NCBI GenBank assembly: GCA_965603495.1
Contig: CBFDDF010000001.1
Coordinates: forward strand, 620,001 to 684,000
Source: Thiomicrorhabdus sp965603495
GTDB lineage: Bacteria; Pseudomonadota; Gammaproteobacteria; Thiomicrospirales; Thiomicrospiraceae
Length of the DNA stretch: 64,000 bases
Direction of reading: 5' to 3'
The notes under the pieces are model-generated. The model had not been told where the DNA came from. It worked only from the letters and a program-made list of their open reading frames with translations, and did not search any database. Position 1 is the first letter of the stretch. Each line of letters begins with the position of its first letter. The translations under genes and the position numbers were made by a program. This document shows positions 31,634-40,233 of this stretch, one piece after another.

Positions 31634-32698
31634 TTGTACAATCTGACAAGGCCTGTGAAACGACAAGATTTCTTTTTTGACCTCCCTGAAAACCTGATTG
31701 CCCAGCAGCCTGCTGCTGAAAGACGTGGCAGTCGCTTATTAGTGATGCTGCCTGACAGCAGTATCGTCGATGCACAATTCCCTGATTTACTTTCTTATGT
31801 TCAGCCAAATGATTTATTGGTGTTTAATAATACCAAAGTGATTCCCGCGCGCCTGTTTGGCGAGAAAAGCACGGGTGGCAAGATTGAATTGCTGATTGAG
31901 CGTGTCGTTGATGATAAAACTTTATTAAGTCATCTTAAATCAAGTCGCTCCCCTAAAGCGGGCGCTTTATTACGCATAGAAGGCGCTTTTGATGTCGAGG
32001 TTCTGGGGCGAGAAGGTGCGCTGTTTGTGCTTAAGGTACTGTCTGATAAAAGTGCTTTGGAACTGATTGAGAGCTATGGTCATATGCCTTTGCCCCCTTA
32101 TATTGAACGTCCTGAAGATCTTCAAGAAGATAAGGAGCGTTATCAAACGGTCTATTCGCAAAAGCCAGGTGCGGTTGCTGCACCGACTGCTGGGCTGCAT
32201 TTTGACCAAGACTTGTTAGATGGAATTAAAGCCAAAGGCGCAGAGATTGGTTTTGTGACCTTGCACGTTGGCGCGGGTACTTTTAAACCTGTACAGGTTG
32301 ATGATATCAGTGAACATGTGATGCATTCTGAGTATTTAGAAGTCGATGAAGTTCTGGTTGAGCAAGTTCGTCAAACGCGCAAGAAGGGCGGTCGAGTGAT
32401 TGCGATTGGTACCACCTCGGTTCGCTGTTTGGAGAGTGCCGCCAAATTCAGTCCAACGGGTCAGATCGCGCCTTATCAGGGTGAAACTGATATTTTCATT
32501 ACCCCAGGTTATATCTTTAAAGAGGTGGATGTTCTATTCACTAACTTTCATCTACCTGAATCCACTTTGATTATGTTGGTTTCGGCTTTAGCGGGATATG
32601 AACGTACCATGGTGGCTTATCAACATGCGGTTGACCAGTCTTATCGTTTCTTCAGTTATGGCGATGCGATGTTGGTCTTTCCTGAAGGCGATCAATAA
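31634..32698 (+). CDS. queA: S-adenosylmethionine:tRNA ribosyltransferase-isomerase
   Basis: QueA transfers the ribosyl part of SAM to preQ1-modified tRNA to give epoxyqueuosine. Visible: FFFDLPENLIAQQP at the start, NNTKVIPARLFG, PTAGLHF, VTLHVGAGTFKPV, TSVRCLES and TNFHLPESTLIMLVSA, all family blocks. No ATG fits the N-terminus. TTG at 31634 has AAGGA 6 nt upstream and is preferred; TTG 31628 and GTG 31655 are alternatives (355 aa against about 356 usual). It is followed 84 bp later by tgt, the earlier enzyme of the same pathway. Confidence 0.93.
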   Translation: MYNLTRPVKRQDFFFDLPENLIAQQPAAERRGSRLLVMLPDSSIVDAQFPDLLSYVQPNDLLVFNNTKVIPARLFGEKSTGGKIELLIERVVDDKTLLSHLKSSRSPKAGALLRIEGAFDVEVLGREGALFVLKVLSDKSALELIESYGHMPLPPYIERPEDLQEDKERYQTVYSQKPGAVAAPTAGLHFDQDLLDGIKAKGAEIGFVTLHVGAGTFKPVQVDDISEHVMHSEYLEVDEVLVEQVRQTRKKGGRVIAIGTTSVRCLESAAKFSPTGQIAPYQGETDIFITPGYIFKEVDVLFTNFHLPESTLIMLVSALAGYERTMVAYQHAVDQSYRFFSYGDAMLVFPEGDQ

Positions 32699-32782
32699 AG
32701 TGCTAAAGAAAATCAAGATTAAATGTGAATTACTTCACTCAAAAACTCCACACACCGAATTAAATAAAAAGTAGAAAAAAAC

Positions 32783-33907
32783 ATGGAATTTGAATTAGAT
32801 AATACTGACGGCCGAGCTCGCAGAGGGCGTTTAAAGTTTGATCGAGGTGTCGTAGAAACGCCTGCATTTATGCCGGTGGGTACTTATGGTTCGGTTAAAG
32901 GCATGACACCTGAAGAGGTTGAGGCGACCGGCGCACAAATCATTCTAGGCAATACTTTTCATTTATCGTTACGCCCTGGCACGGATATTATCGAGCTGCA
33001 TGGCGATTTACATGACTTTATGCATTGGAAAGGCCCGATATTGACGGATTCTGGTGGCTTTCAAGTTTTTAGTTTGGGAAAAATGCGCAAAATTAAAGAA
33101 GAGGGTGTGACCTTTAATAGTCCTGTGAATGGCGCTAAAATTTTCATGGGGCCGGAAGAATCCATGGAAGTCCAACGTAAACTGGGTGCGGATATCGTCA
33201 TGATATTCGATGAATGCACGCCTTATCCAGCAACCCATGATGAGGCGAAATTCTCCATGGAATTATCTATGCGCTGGGCGGAACGTTCTAAAGTGGCGCA
33301 TGGCGATAGCCCAGCCGCACTGTTTGGTATTGTTCAAGGCGGTATGTATGAAGACCTGCGTAAAGAGTCGATTGAAGGCTTAAAAGCCATTGGTTTCGAT
33401 GGTTATGCGATTGGCGGGTTATCGGTTGGCGAGCCTAAAGATGAGATGATGGGCACCTTAGACTTTACCGAACCGCATATGCCCAAAGATAAACCTCGTT
33501 ATTTAATGGGGGTCGGTAAGCCAGAAGATCTAGTAGAGGCCGTGCGTCGGGGTATCGATATGTTTGATTGTGTGATGCCTACAAGAAATGCTCGTAATGG
33601 CTTTTTGTTCTCACGACAGGGTGTTGTTAAGTTACGTAATGCCAAACATAAGATAAGTTTAGAGCCGATTGATAAAGAGTGTAGTTGTTATACTTGTCAA
33701 AACTATACATTGTCTTATCTGCATCACTTAGATAAGTGCCGTGAGATTCAAGGCGCGCGTCTGAATACTATTCATAATTTGCATTATTATCAAGATGTTA
33801 TGAGGGGGATGCGGGATGCCATTTCCAATAATGCATTAGATGCTTTTGTCGAGGACTTTTATGCGGGAATTGGTCGTCCGGTACCAGAATTAGACGATAC
33901 AATTTAA
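32783..33907 (+). CDS. tgt: Queuine/preQ1 tRNA-guanine transglycosylase
   Basis: Exchanges guanine-34 for preQ1 in tRNAs with GUN anticodons (Asp, Asn, His, Tyr), including the tRNA-Asn(GTT) in this window. The 374-aa protein has LTDSGGFQVFSLG (proximal Asp), FDCVMPTRNARNG (nucleophilic Asp region) and the zinc site CSCYTCQ...LDKCREIQGARLNTIHNLHYY (three Cys and one His). Typical gammaproteobacterial order queA-tgt-yajC-secD-secF. A palindrome copy starts 14 bp after its stop. Confidence 0.97.
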   Translation: MEFELDNTDGRARRGRLKFDRGVVETPAFMPVGTYGSVKGMTPEEVEATGAQIILGNTFHLSLRPGTDIIELHGDLHDFMHWKGPILTDSGGFQVFSLGKMRKIKEEGVTFNSPVNGAKIFMGPEESMEVQRKLGADIVMIFDECTPYPATHDEAKFSMELSMRWAERSKVAHGDSPAALFGIVQGGMYEDLRKESIEGLKAIGFDGYAIGGLSVGEPKDEMMGTLDFTEPHMPKDKPRYLMGVGKPEDLVEAVRRGIDMFDCVMPTRNARNGFLFSRQGVVKLRNAKHKISLEPIDKECSCYTCQNYTLSYLHHLDKCREIQGARLNTIHNLHYYQDVMRGMRDAISNNALDAFVEDFYAGIGRPVPELDDTI

Positions 33908-33921
33908 GGCTTAAAAAAGTG

Positions 33922-33933
33922 ACCAGGCCTGGT
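33922..33933. repeat. 12-bp palindrome ACCAGGCCTGGT, copy 4
   Basis: Intergenic between tgt and yajC. Extended to 14 bp (GACCAGGCCTGGTC, 33921-33934). Confidence 0.95.
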
Positions 33934-34009
33934 CATTTAGTTGAGATTTTTTGTTTTAGCTGTGACACAATACAGCGGTCAAATTATTTATAAATTCTAG
34001 GAGTACGTA

Positions 34010-34336
34010 ATGAGCTTTTTTATCAGTGATGCAATGGCGGAAGGAACAGCGTCAGTAGGCGGCGGTTGGGAAGGAATTATCCCATTAGTTTTATTATTTG
34101 TAGTGTTCTACTTCTTGTTGATTCGTCCACAACAGAAAAAGGTTAAAGAGCATAAATCTCTGGTTGAAGCACTTAAGAAGGGCGATGAAGTCGTCACTTA
34201 CGGCGGATTAGCTGGAAAGATCCGCGAAATGGGTGATAATTTCTGTGATATTGAAATTGCCGATGAAGTGGTTGTTAAAGTAGAGCGTCAAAATATTTCT
34301 CGCCTACTGCCTAAAGGCACACTGAAAGGCGAATAA
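34010..34336 (+). CDS. yajC: Preprotein translocase subunit YajC
   Basis: A 108-aa single-pass membrane protein accessory to SecDF. One helix (IIPLVLLFVVFYFLLIRPQQ) ends with the invariant RPQQKK, followed by VEALKKGDEVVTYGGLAGKI and the VKVERQNISRLLPKG tail. AGGAG lies 7 nt before the ATG. Followed by an intrinsic terminator (34353-34374), so secDF may rely on read-through or its own promoter. Confidence 0.96.
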   Translation: MSFFISDAMAEGTASVGGGWEGIIPLVLLFVVFYFLLIRPQQKKVKEHKSLVEALKKGDEVVTYGGLAGKIREMGDNFCDIEIADEVVVKVERQNISRLLPKGTLKGE

Positions 34337-34352
34337 AATCGTCAATTCACAC

Positions 34353-34374
34353 AAAAGGGGCTTAGGCCCCTTTT
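34353..34374 (+). terminator. Intrinsic terminator after yajC
   Basis: AAAAGGGGC, loop TTAG, GCCCCTTTT: a compact GC stem with T-run, 17 bp past the yajC stop. Confidence 0.85.
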
Positions 34375-34503
34375 GTTGTTTCTAAGGGCGGATTTTTAAG
34401 TTCCAACAGGCCTTGTTAAACGCTCAAAAGACCCTATAAAGAATTGTTATAAAACTATTTTTTTAACCTTCTAGCCCTCTTGTTTAAGATTGGAATCGAA
34501 TCT

Positions 34504-36399
34504 ATGTTTGAATCAAAACAAAATATCATCACCAATACCTATCCGGCGTGGAAATATCTGTTATTGGTGGTCATTACCGTCATTGGCTTGACCTATGCAA
34601 TGCCAAACTTATTCGGTGACGATCCTGCCGTACAAGTCTCACCTGCTAAATCCGTCGAGTTCACCGCAGAAACACAAACCAAAGTAGCGATGGCATTACA
34701 GGCCGCTAGTCTGCCGGTTAAATCTTCCGTATTTGAAGCGGGTCGTTTTCTGATTCGCTTTGAAAACACTGAAGATCAACTTAAAGCGAAGTCTGTGCTT
34801 AAAGATTTGTTAGGACGTCAGGCGGTAGTTGCGCTTAACTTAGCACCGGCGACGCCTGATTTCTTAAGAGGCTTAGGTGCTTCACCTATGTATCTGGGTT
34901 TGGATTTACGGGGTGGGGTGCATTTCTTAATGGACGTGGATATGGAAACCGCCGTTTCCAAAGCCTATTCACGTTATGTTGATGAAATCAAAGGTGCCTT
35001 AAGAGAAGAGAAGGTTCGCTATCTGGCAGTGGAAGTCGAGGGTGAGGCTGAGAATGCAACCTTGGCGGTTAAGTTCAAAGATTTAGAGACTATGCAAGCG
35101 GGCCTGGTCACCTTGAGCACGACCTATTCTGACCGTTTTACGTTTAAAACAGTAGAGGAAACCGCTAGCCCTCAAGTGTTATTACGCTTGTCAGCGAAAA
35201 CCATTGCAGAGACACAAAAGTACGCTTTACAGCAAAATATCAACACCTTGCGTAATCGTGTGAATGAGCTAGGGGTCGCCGAACCGGTGATTCAACAGCA
35301 AGGCGATCGCCGTATTGTTGTGCAGTTACCTGGTGTCCAAGATACGGCACGTGCCAAAGAGATTTTAGGGGCGACTGCAACGCTTGAATTCCGTTTAGTG
35401 GAAGAGAAGGGTGACGCTTACCGTGCTGAGAAGACGGGTTATGCACCGAATGGCTCAATTATCTACCACTTTAGAGATGGTAAACCGATTCTCTTGAAAC
35501 GTGGAACCATTGTCAGTGGCGAGAATGTTGTGAATGCCTCTTCGGGGATTGATTCGCAACAGGGTTCTTCTATGGTCAACGTGACTTTGGATGGTGCTGG
35601 TGGCCGTAAAATGCTAGCGACGACCAAGGAAAATGTCGGTAACCGTATGGCAGTGGTTTTCATTGAAAACCGCGTTGAAACCATTGAAGAGAATGGGGTT
35701 AAGGTCAAGAAGCGTATCACCACAAAAGACGTGATTAACGCTGCGGTCATTCGTGGACAGTTTGCCGATCGTTTCCAGATTACCGGTTTAGACTCTCCAC
35801 AAGAAGCGCAAGATTTAGCCTTGTTGCTGCGTGCCGGTGCTTTAGCGGCGCCAATGGAAATTGTTGAAGAACGTACCGTCGGACCAAGCTTAGGTCAAGA
35901 TAATATCAATCAAGGCTTTATGTCGGTGATTGTTGGTTTTGTCTTGGTGCTGATTTTGATGGCTTGGCGCTACAAAATGTTTGGTATGGTTGCGAACGTT
36001 GCACTAACACTGAATTTAATCATCATTATTGCTGTTTTATCAATGTTACAAGCAACGCTTACATTGCCTGGTATTGCGGGGATTGTCTTGACGGTCGGTA
36101 TGGCGGTGGATGCCAATGTACTGATTTTTGAACGTATTCGTGAAGAGATGCGTAACAGTTCAATTCAGACTGCGATTCATGCCGGTTATGAAAAAGCCTT
36201 TGTAACGATTGCTGATGCGAACATAACGACTTTGTTGGCTGCCATTGTTCTGTTTAGTTTTGGAACGGGGCCGATTAAAGGCTTTGCGATTACTTTGTCT
36301 ATCGGGATTGTCACCTCGATGTTTACCGCCATCTTAGGAACACGTGCTGTCATCAACTTGATGTACGGTAACAAACGTCTTCAAAAGCTCTCAATTTAG
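34504..36399 (+). CDS. secD: Protein translocase subunit SecD
   Basis: Inner-membrane RND-type motor that uses the proton gradient to pull proteins through SecYEG. The 631 residues have one N-terminal helix, the periplasmic P1 region with YLGLDLRGGVHFLMDVD, and the NTLRNRVNELGVAEP block. Five C-terminal helices include the proton-relay segment GMAVDANVLIFERIREE. ATG at 34504 is preferred; an in-frame TTG lies 24 bp earlier. SecF follows 9 bp downstream. Confidence 0.97.
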   Translation: MFESKQNIITNTYPAWKYLLLVVITVIGLTYAMPNLFGDDPAVQVSPAKSVEFTAETQTKVAMALQAASLPVKSSVFEAGRFLIRFENTEDQLKAKSVLKDLLGRQAVVALNLAPATPDFLRGLGASPMYLGLDLRGGVHFLMDVDMETAVSKAYSRYVDEIKGALREEKVRYLAVEVEGEAENATLAVKFKDLETMQAGLVTLSTTYSDRFTFKTVEETASPQVLLRLSAKTIAETQKYALQQNINTLRNRVNELGVAEPVIQQQGDRRIVVQLPGVQDTARAKEILGATATLEFRLVEEKGDAYRAEKTGYAPNGSIIYHFRDGKPILLKRGTIVSGENVVNASSGIDSQQGSSMVNVTLDGAGGRKMLATTKENVGNRMAVVFIENRVETIEENGVKVKKRITTKDVINAAVIRGQFADRFQITGLDSPQEAQDLALLLRAGALAAPMEIVEERTVGPSLGQDNINQGFMSVIVGFVLVLILMAWRYKMFGMVANVALTLNLIIIIAVLSMLQATLTLPGIAGIVLTVGMAVDANVLIFERIREEMRNSSIQTAIHAGYEKAFVTIADANITTLLAAIVLFSFGTGPIKGFAITLSIGIVTSMFTAILGTRAVINLMYGNKRLQKLSI

Positions 36400-36408
36400 G
36401 ACGCTGAC

Positions 36409-37455
36409 ATGAGTAACGAAATGCAAACAACCAATATCAATTTCATGGGTCAGCGTCATATCGCGCTGGTATTATCTGTCGTCCTGATTGTCGCTTCCTT
36501 TGCAGGTTTGTGGCTTAAAGGTTTGAATTTTGGGATCGATTTTACCGGTGGTACGCTGGTTGAATTGTCTTACCCTCAGCCAGTTGATCTGCCGAAATTA
36601 AGAACGGATCTGTCAGAAGCTGGCTTTGGTTCGGCGATTGCACAACACTTTGGTTCAGCTGAAGATGTTCTTATTCGAATTGCGCCCCGTGAAGGGCTGA
36701 ACTCAGCTCAGCTGAGTAACCAAGTGATGGATTCGCTTAAAGCGGCCAGTGAGGATGAAATCACTTTACGTCGTGTTGAATTCGTTGGGCCTCAGGTCGG
36801 TGACGAACTGACTGAAGACGGTGCTTTAGCGGTTTTATATGCTCTTTTTGGTGTATTAATCTATGTCGCTTTACGTTTTGAGTGGCGTTTTTCTGTGGGC
36901 TCTGTCGCCGCATTGATTCATGATGTTATCTTGACGATTGGCGTGTTCGCTTGGACGGGCATGCAGTTTGATTTAACGGTATTAGCGGCCATTCTGGCTG
37001 TTATAGGTTACTCGTTGAACGATACCATTGTTGTGTTTGACCGAGTTCGTGAAAACTTCAGAACCATGCGCGAGGGTTCGCCTGTGGATGTGACCAATGT
37101 TGCAGTCAATCAAATGCTATCACGTACCATCATGACCTCTTTAACCACTTTATTAGTGTTAATGGCACTGTTCTTTCTGGGCGGCGAAGTGATTCATGGT
37201 TTTGCAGCAGCATTGATTGTCGGGGTTGTGGTCGGAACCTACTCATCCACCTATGTTGCCAGTGCGGTTGCCTTGATGTTAGGCGTCTCTAAAGAAGACT
37301 TGATGACGGCACCTAAAGAAGAAGTGGATTCAGAAGCCGCTGAACTTGAGTTGCAGCGTTTATTCCATGAACATGAAGCTAAGCTAGAAGCAAGGGCAGC
37401 TGCCAAAGGTAAACGTTTAGATGATGAAGAGGATGCGGAAGGCATCCCAAAATAA
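36409..37455 (+). CDS. secF: Protein translocase subunit SecF
   Basis: Partner of SecD. The 348-aa protein has LNFGIDFTGGTLVELSY, VEFVGPQVGDEL and the relay block VIGYSLNDTIVVFDRVREN in the C-terminal five-helix bundle. AGGA precedes the ATG. The C-terminal tail is long and acidic (EEVDSEAAELELQ, RLDDEEDAEG), unusual but harmless. A palindrome copy begins 3 bp after the stop. Confidence 0.97.
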   Translation: MSNEMQTTNINFMGQRHIALVLSVVLIVASFAGLWLKGLNFGIDFTGGTLVELSYPQPVDLPKLRTDLSEAGFGSAIAQHFGSAEDVLIRIAPREGLNSAQLSNQVMDSLKAASEDEITLRRVEFVGPQVGDELTEDGALAVLYALFGVLIYVALRFEWRFSVGSVAALIHDVILTIGVFAWTGMQFDLTVLAAILAVIGYSLNDTIVVFDRVRENFRTMREGSPVDVTNVAVNQMLSRTIMTSLTTLLVLMALFFLGGEVIHGFAAALIVGVVVGTYSSTYVASAVALMLGVSKEDLMTAPKEEVDSEAAELELQRLFHEHEAKLEARAAAKGKRLDDEEDAEGIPK

Positions 37456-37458
37456 TTG

Positions 37459-37470
37459 ACCAGGCCTGGT
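37459..37470. repeat. 12-bp palindrome ACCAGGCCTGGT, copy 5
   Basis: Between secF and its terminator; 14-bp form GACCAGGCCTGGTC at 37458-37471. Confidence 0.95.
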
Positions 37471-37500
37471 CGTTTGTTTGATTGCATCGACCATCCTTTG

Positions 37501-37530
37501 AAGCCAGATAATGCTCTATCTGGCTTTTTT
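37501..37530 (+). terminator. Intrinsic terminator after secDF
   Basis: AAGCCAGATA (37501-37510), loop ATGCTC, TATCTGGCTT (37517-37526) and TTTT. It ends the secDF transcript. Confidence 0.88.
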
Positions 37531-37598
37531 AGTTTTAAAAGATTGCCGATGAGTGCTGTTTAGCTAAATCATCGATTATTCAAAATAAGAAGAAAATA

Positions 37599-39173
37599 AT
37601 GTCCCTAATTTTAGAAACAAGCAAACGTAGAACCTTTGCAATTATCTCGCATCCAGATGCCGGTAAAACCACCGTCACTGAGAAATTATTGTTATATGGT
37701 GGCGCGATTCAAATGGCCGGCGCGGTTAAAAGTCGTAAGACAGATCGTGGAGCGACTTCCGATTGGATGAAGATGGAGCAAGAACGTGGTATCTCGATTG
37801 CATCCTCGGTCATGCAGTTTCCATATAAAGGTGTCATGATCAATCTATTGGATACACCAGGGCATGAGGATTTCTCTGAAGATACCTATCGTACTTTAAC
37901 CGCCGTGGATTCAGCATTAATGGTAATAGATGTCGCCAAAGGGGTCGAGGACAGAACTGTTAAATTAATGGAAGTCTGTCGTCTACGTACTACACCGATT
38001 TTGACCTTTATCAATAAGCTAGATAGAGAAGGGCGCGAACCGATTGATCTGCTGGACGAAGTAGAAGATGTCTTAAAAATCAATTGTGCGCCGATGACTT
38101 GGCCAATTGGTATGGGCAAGCGTTTTAAAGGAATTTACCACCTGTATAATGATACGATTCGTCTGTTTGGCGTGTCTGATAGTCTGCGAGCGGGTGAAGG
38201 TGAACTCATTAAGGGGCTTGATAATCCGCGTTTAGATGAATTGCTCGGTGATCAAGCAGAAGAGTTGCGCGAAGAAGTTGAGTTGGTTCGCGGTGCAAGT
38301 CATGAGTTTGATTTAGAGGCATTCTTGGCTGGGACTTTAACGCCGGTTTTCTTCGGTTCTGCAGTCAATAACTTTGGTCTACAAGAGTTACTCGATGGCT
38401 TTGCCGACTATGCGCCACCGCCAATGGGGCGTGAAACGGAAACGCGTTTTGTAAAAGCCGATGAAACCAAAGTCACTGGTTTTATCTTCAAAATTCAAGC
38501 GAATATGGATCCAGCACACCGTGACCGTGTGGCGTTTATGCGCATTGTGTCTGGTAAGTATGAGAAGGGCATGAAGTTTAAACATGTACGGATTGGTAAA
38601 GACGTTAAGATCTCTAAGGCAATTACTTTCCTTGCTAATAAGCGTGAACAAGCGGAAGAAGCCTATCCAGGGGATATTATCGGTTTGCACAATCATGGAA
38701 GGATTAAGATTGGCGATACCTTTACTCAGGGTGAGGACCTTAAATTCACCGGTATACCGAACTTTGCACCGGAACTTTTCCGCCGAGCACGCTTGAAAGA
38801 TCCAATGAAGATGAAAGCGCTGCAAAAAGGGCTGACTCAGTTGTCTGAAGAAGGCGCAACCCAGTTGTTCCGTCCGGTCAATAACAACGATTTGATTCTG
38901 GGTGCTGTGGGTATCCTGCAGTTTGAAGTGGTCGCACAGCGCCTGATGGATGAGTATAAGGTGACCTGCTTATTTGAACCCGTTAACGTCAATACTGCAC
39001 GCTGGGTGGTTGGTGATAAGGCAGAAGTTGATAAGTTTACTGCTAAGGTACGTGAGAACGTAGCTTATGATGCTGCTAACTTATTAGTGTATATTGCGCC
39101 AACTCGAGTCAATCTCTCTTTAATTGAAGAGCGTTGGCCGAATCTGCAATTTGTAGCGACGAGAGAGCATTAA
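37599..39173 (+). CDS. prfC: Peptide chain release factor 3
   Basis: A 524-aa GTPase that recycles RF1/RF2 after termination. G1 HPDAGKTT, G3 DTPGHEDF and G4 NKLDREG are intact. The switch region RGISIASSVMQF and the RF3-specific C-terminal part (VGILQFEVVAQRLMDEYKV) distinguish it from EF-G. Monocistronic, convergent with the OmpA-like lipoprotein gene. Confidence 0.97.
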   Translation: MSLILETSKRRTFAIISHPDAGKTTVTEKLLLYGGAIQMAGAVKSRKTDRGATSDWMKMEQERGISIASSVMQFPYKGVMINLLDTPGHEDFSEDTYRTLTAVDSALMVIDVAKGVEDRTVKLMEVCRLRTTPILTFINKLDREGREPIDLLDEVEDVLKINCAPMTWPIGMGKRFKGIYHLYNDTIRLFGVSDSLRAGEGELIKGLDNPRLDELLGDQAEELREEVELVRGASHEFDLEAFLAGTLTPVFFGSAVNNFGLQELLDGFADYAPPPMGRETETRFVKADETKVTGFIFKIQANMDPAHRDRVAFMRIVSGKYEKGMKFKHVRIGKDVKISKAITFLANKREQAEEAYPGDIIGLHNHGRIKIGDTFTQGEDLKFTGIPNFAPELFRRARLKDPMKMKALQKGLTQLSEEGATQLFRPVNNNDLILGAVGILQFEVVAQRLMDEYKVTCLFEPVNVNTARWVVGDKAEVDKFTAKVRENVAYDAANLLVYIAPTRVNLSLIEERWPNLQFVATREH

Positions 39174-39197
39174 TCTTAGCGTTTTACAGATTTCTTT

Positions 39198-39240
39198 CAG
39201 ATACAAAAAAGCCACTCAATGAGTGGCTTTTTTGTATCTG
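39198..39240. terminator. Bidirectional terminator, 43-bp near-perfect inverted repeat
   Basis: Two 21-nt arms (39198-39218 and 39220-39240) pair perfectly around one base. The core is AAAAAAGCCACTCA/TGAGTGGCTTTTTT, flanked by CAGATAC/GTATCTG. A-run and T-run on either side make it a terminator for both prfC and the convergent lipoprotein gene. Confidence 0.9.
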
Positions 39241-39248
39241 AAAAGTTG

Positions 39249-39260
39249 ACCAGGCCTGGT
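39249..39260. repeat. 12-bp palindrome ACCAGGCCTGGT, copy 6
   Basis: Lies between the bidirectional terminator and the stop of the OmpA-like gene. Confidence 0.95.
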
Positions 39261-39299
39261 TAAAGGCTGTTCAACTTCAAACCTAATTAAGTTGAGTGC

Positions 39300-39944
39300 T
39301 TAAATTTCACTGATTAAAAAGGTCACTCGGCGGTTTTCACGTTTGCCTTCTATTGTTGCATTGCTGGCAATAGGGCGCTCTTCACCGTAGCCATAGGTTT
39401 GGATACGATTACGGGTAATGCCATTATCCATTAAATGGAAAGCAACATTTTTAGCCCGGTTTTCAGACAGTTGTTGGTTATAGGTTTGTGAACCATCCGA
39501 ATCCGTATGTCCTTCAATATGCACGCGAGTATTTGGGTGTTTTCTGAGCGTATTTAATACAGGCTCCAAACGTGTTAATTCATAAGGTTCTAAATCTGCT
39601 GAGCCAGAACGGAAGTTGACATTTTTAACGCTCACTTGAACGTACTCTTTCCCGCCAATTGTCACGGCTTCTACATCGGTATTAGGGTCAGCAGCCGTTT
39701 CCTTGTTTACTTCATTAAACACTTGGCGTGCTGTGTAACCTGCTAATGCACCTACGACGACTTTACCTGCATTATTATCCATGCCTAATGCATTAGCGGC
39801 CACCATTCCACCAATAGCACCTAGCACAGTAACAACGTTTTTATCAGTCTCTCTTGTTTCTGGGGTTGACGTACAACCGGCCGCAAGCGACAGTGTGGTT
39901 GCGATAGCAACAGTTCCTAATAACTTTTTGTTGATGATCTTCAT
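39300..39944 (-). CDS. OmpA-family lipoprotein with glycine-zipper segment
   Basis: A 214-aa outer-membrane lipoprotein: signal peptide with lipobox LAAGCTS, then a Gly/Ala-rich zipper-like helix (VLGAIGGMVAANALGMD) and a C-terminal OmpA-like peptidoglycan-binding domain. The OmpA domain carries FRSGSADL, the diaminopimelate-binding stretch HIEGHTDSDGS, NQQLSENRAKNV and GKRENRRVTF. It probably tethers the outer membrane to the wall. Pal is a related alternative, but the zipper and the absence of tolB nearby argue against it. Single gene with its promoter in 39945-40172. Confidence 0.88.
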   Translation of the reverse strand: MKIINKKLLGTVAIATTLSLAAGCTSTPETRETDKNVVTVLGAIGGMVAANALGMDNNAGKVVVGALAGYTARQVFNEVNKETAADPNTDVEAVTIGGKEYVQVSVKNVNFRSGSADLEPYELTRLEPVLNTLRKHPNTRVHIEGHTDSDGSQTYNQQLSENRAKNVAFHLMDNGITRNRIQTYGYGEERPIASNATIEGKRENRRVTFLISEI

Positions 39945-40172
39945 GTTAATCTCCAGATTTTAAGGATGACAGTATTTCAAGTTGTAATGATTGCGCAATA
40001 TAATCTTTGTTAACGGCAGTAGAACGCCAGTTAATCAGGACAATCTGATAGTCATTAATTCTTTATGAATAAATAATAGTGATTATGATAGGTTAATACA
40101 AGTTGAATGTTGCTATCTTCATTCTATTGAAAGTTTTTTTAATAAGAATTGAGTAATGCTGACTGATAAGTC

Positions 40173-40216
40173 CTTTCATCTCCAATTGCCTTAGAGTATC
40201 CAATTGGAGATGAAAG
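40173..40216 (-). terminator. 16-bp perfect inverted repeat after mgtE
   Basis: CTTTCATCTCCAATTG (40173-40188) and CAATTGGAGATGAAAG (40201-40216) pair perfectly around a 12-nt loop, 17 bp past the mgtE stop. No long T-run follows on the minus strand, so termination is probable but not certain. Confidence 0.6.
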
Positions 40217-40233
40217 TGATGGTGTTAAGGACG

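Noticed and set aside
38388..38825. Minus-strand frame of 145 codons inside prfC
   Set aside because: Antisense shadow of a well-conserved gene; no ribosome site or homology seen.
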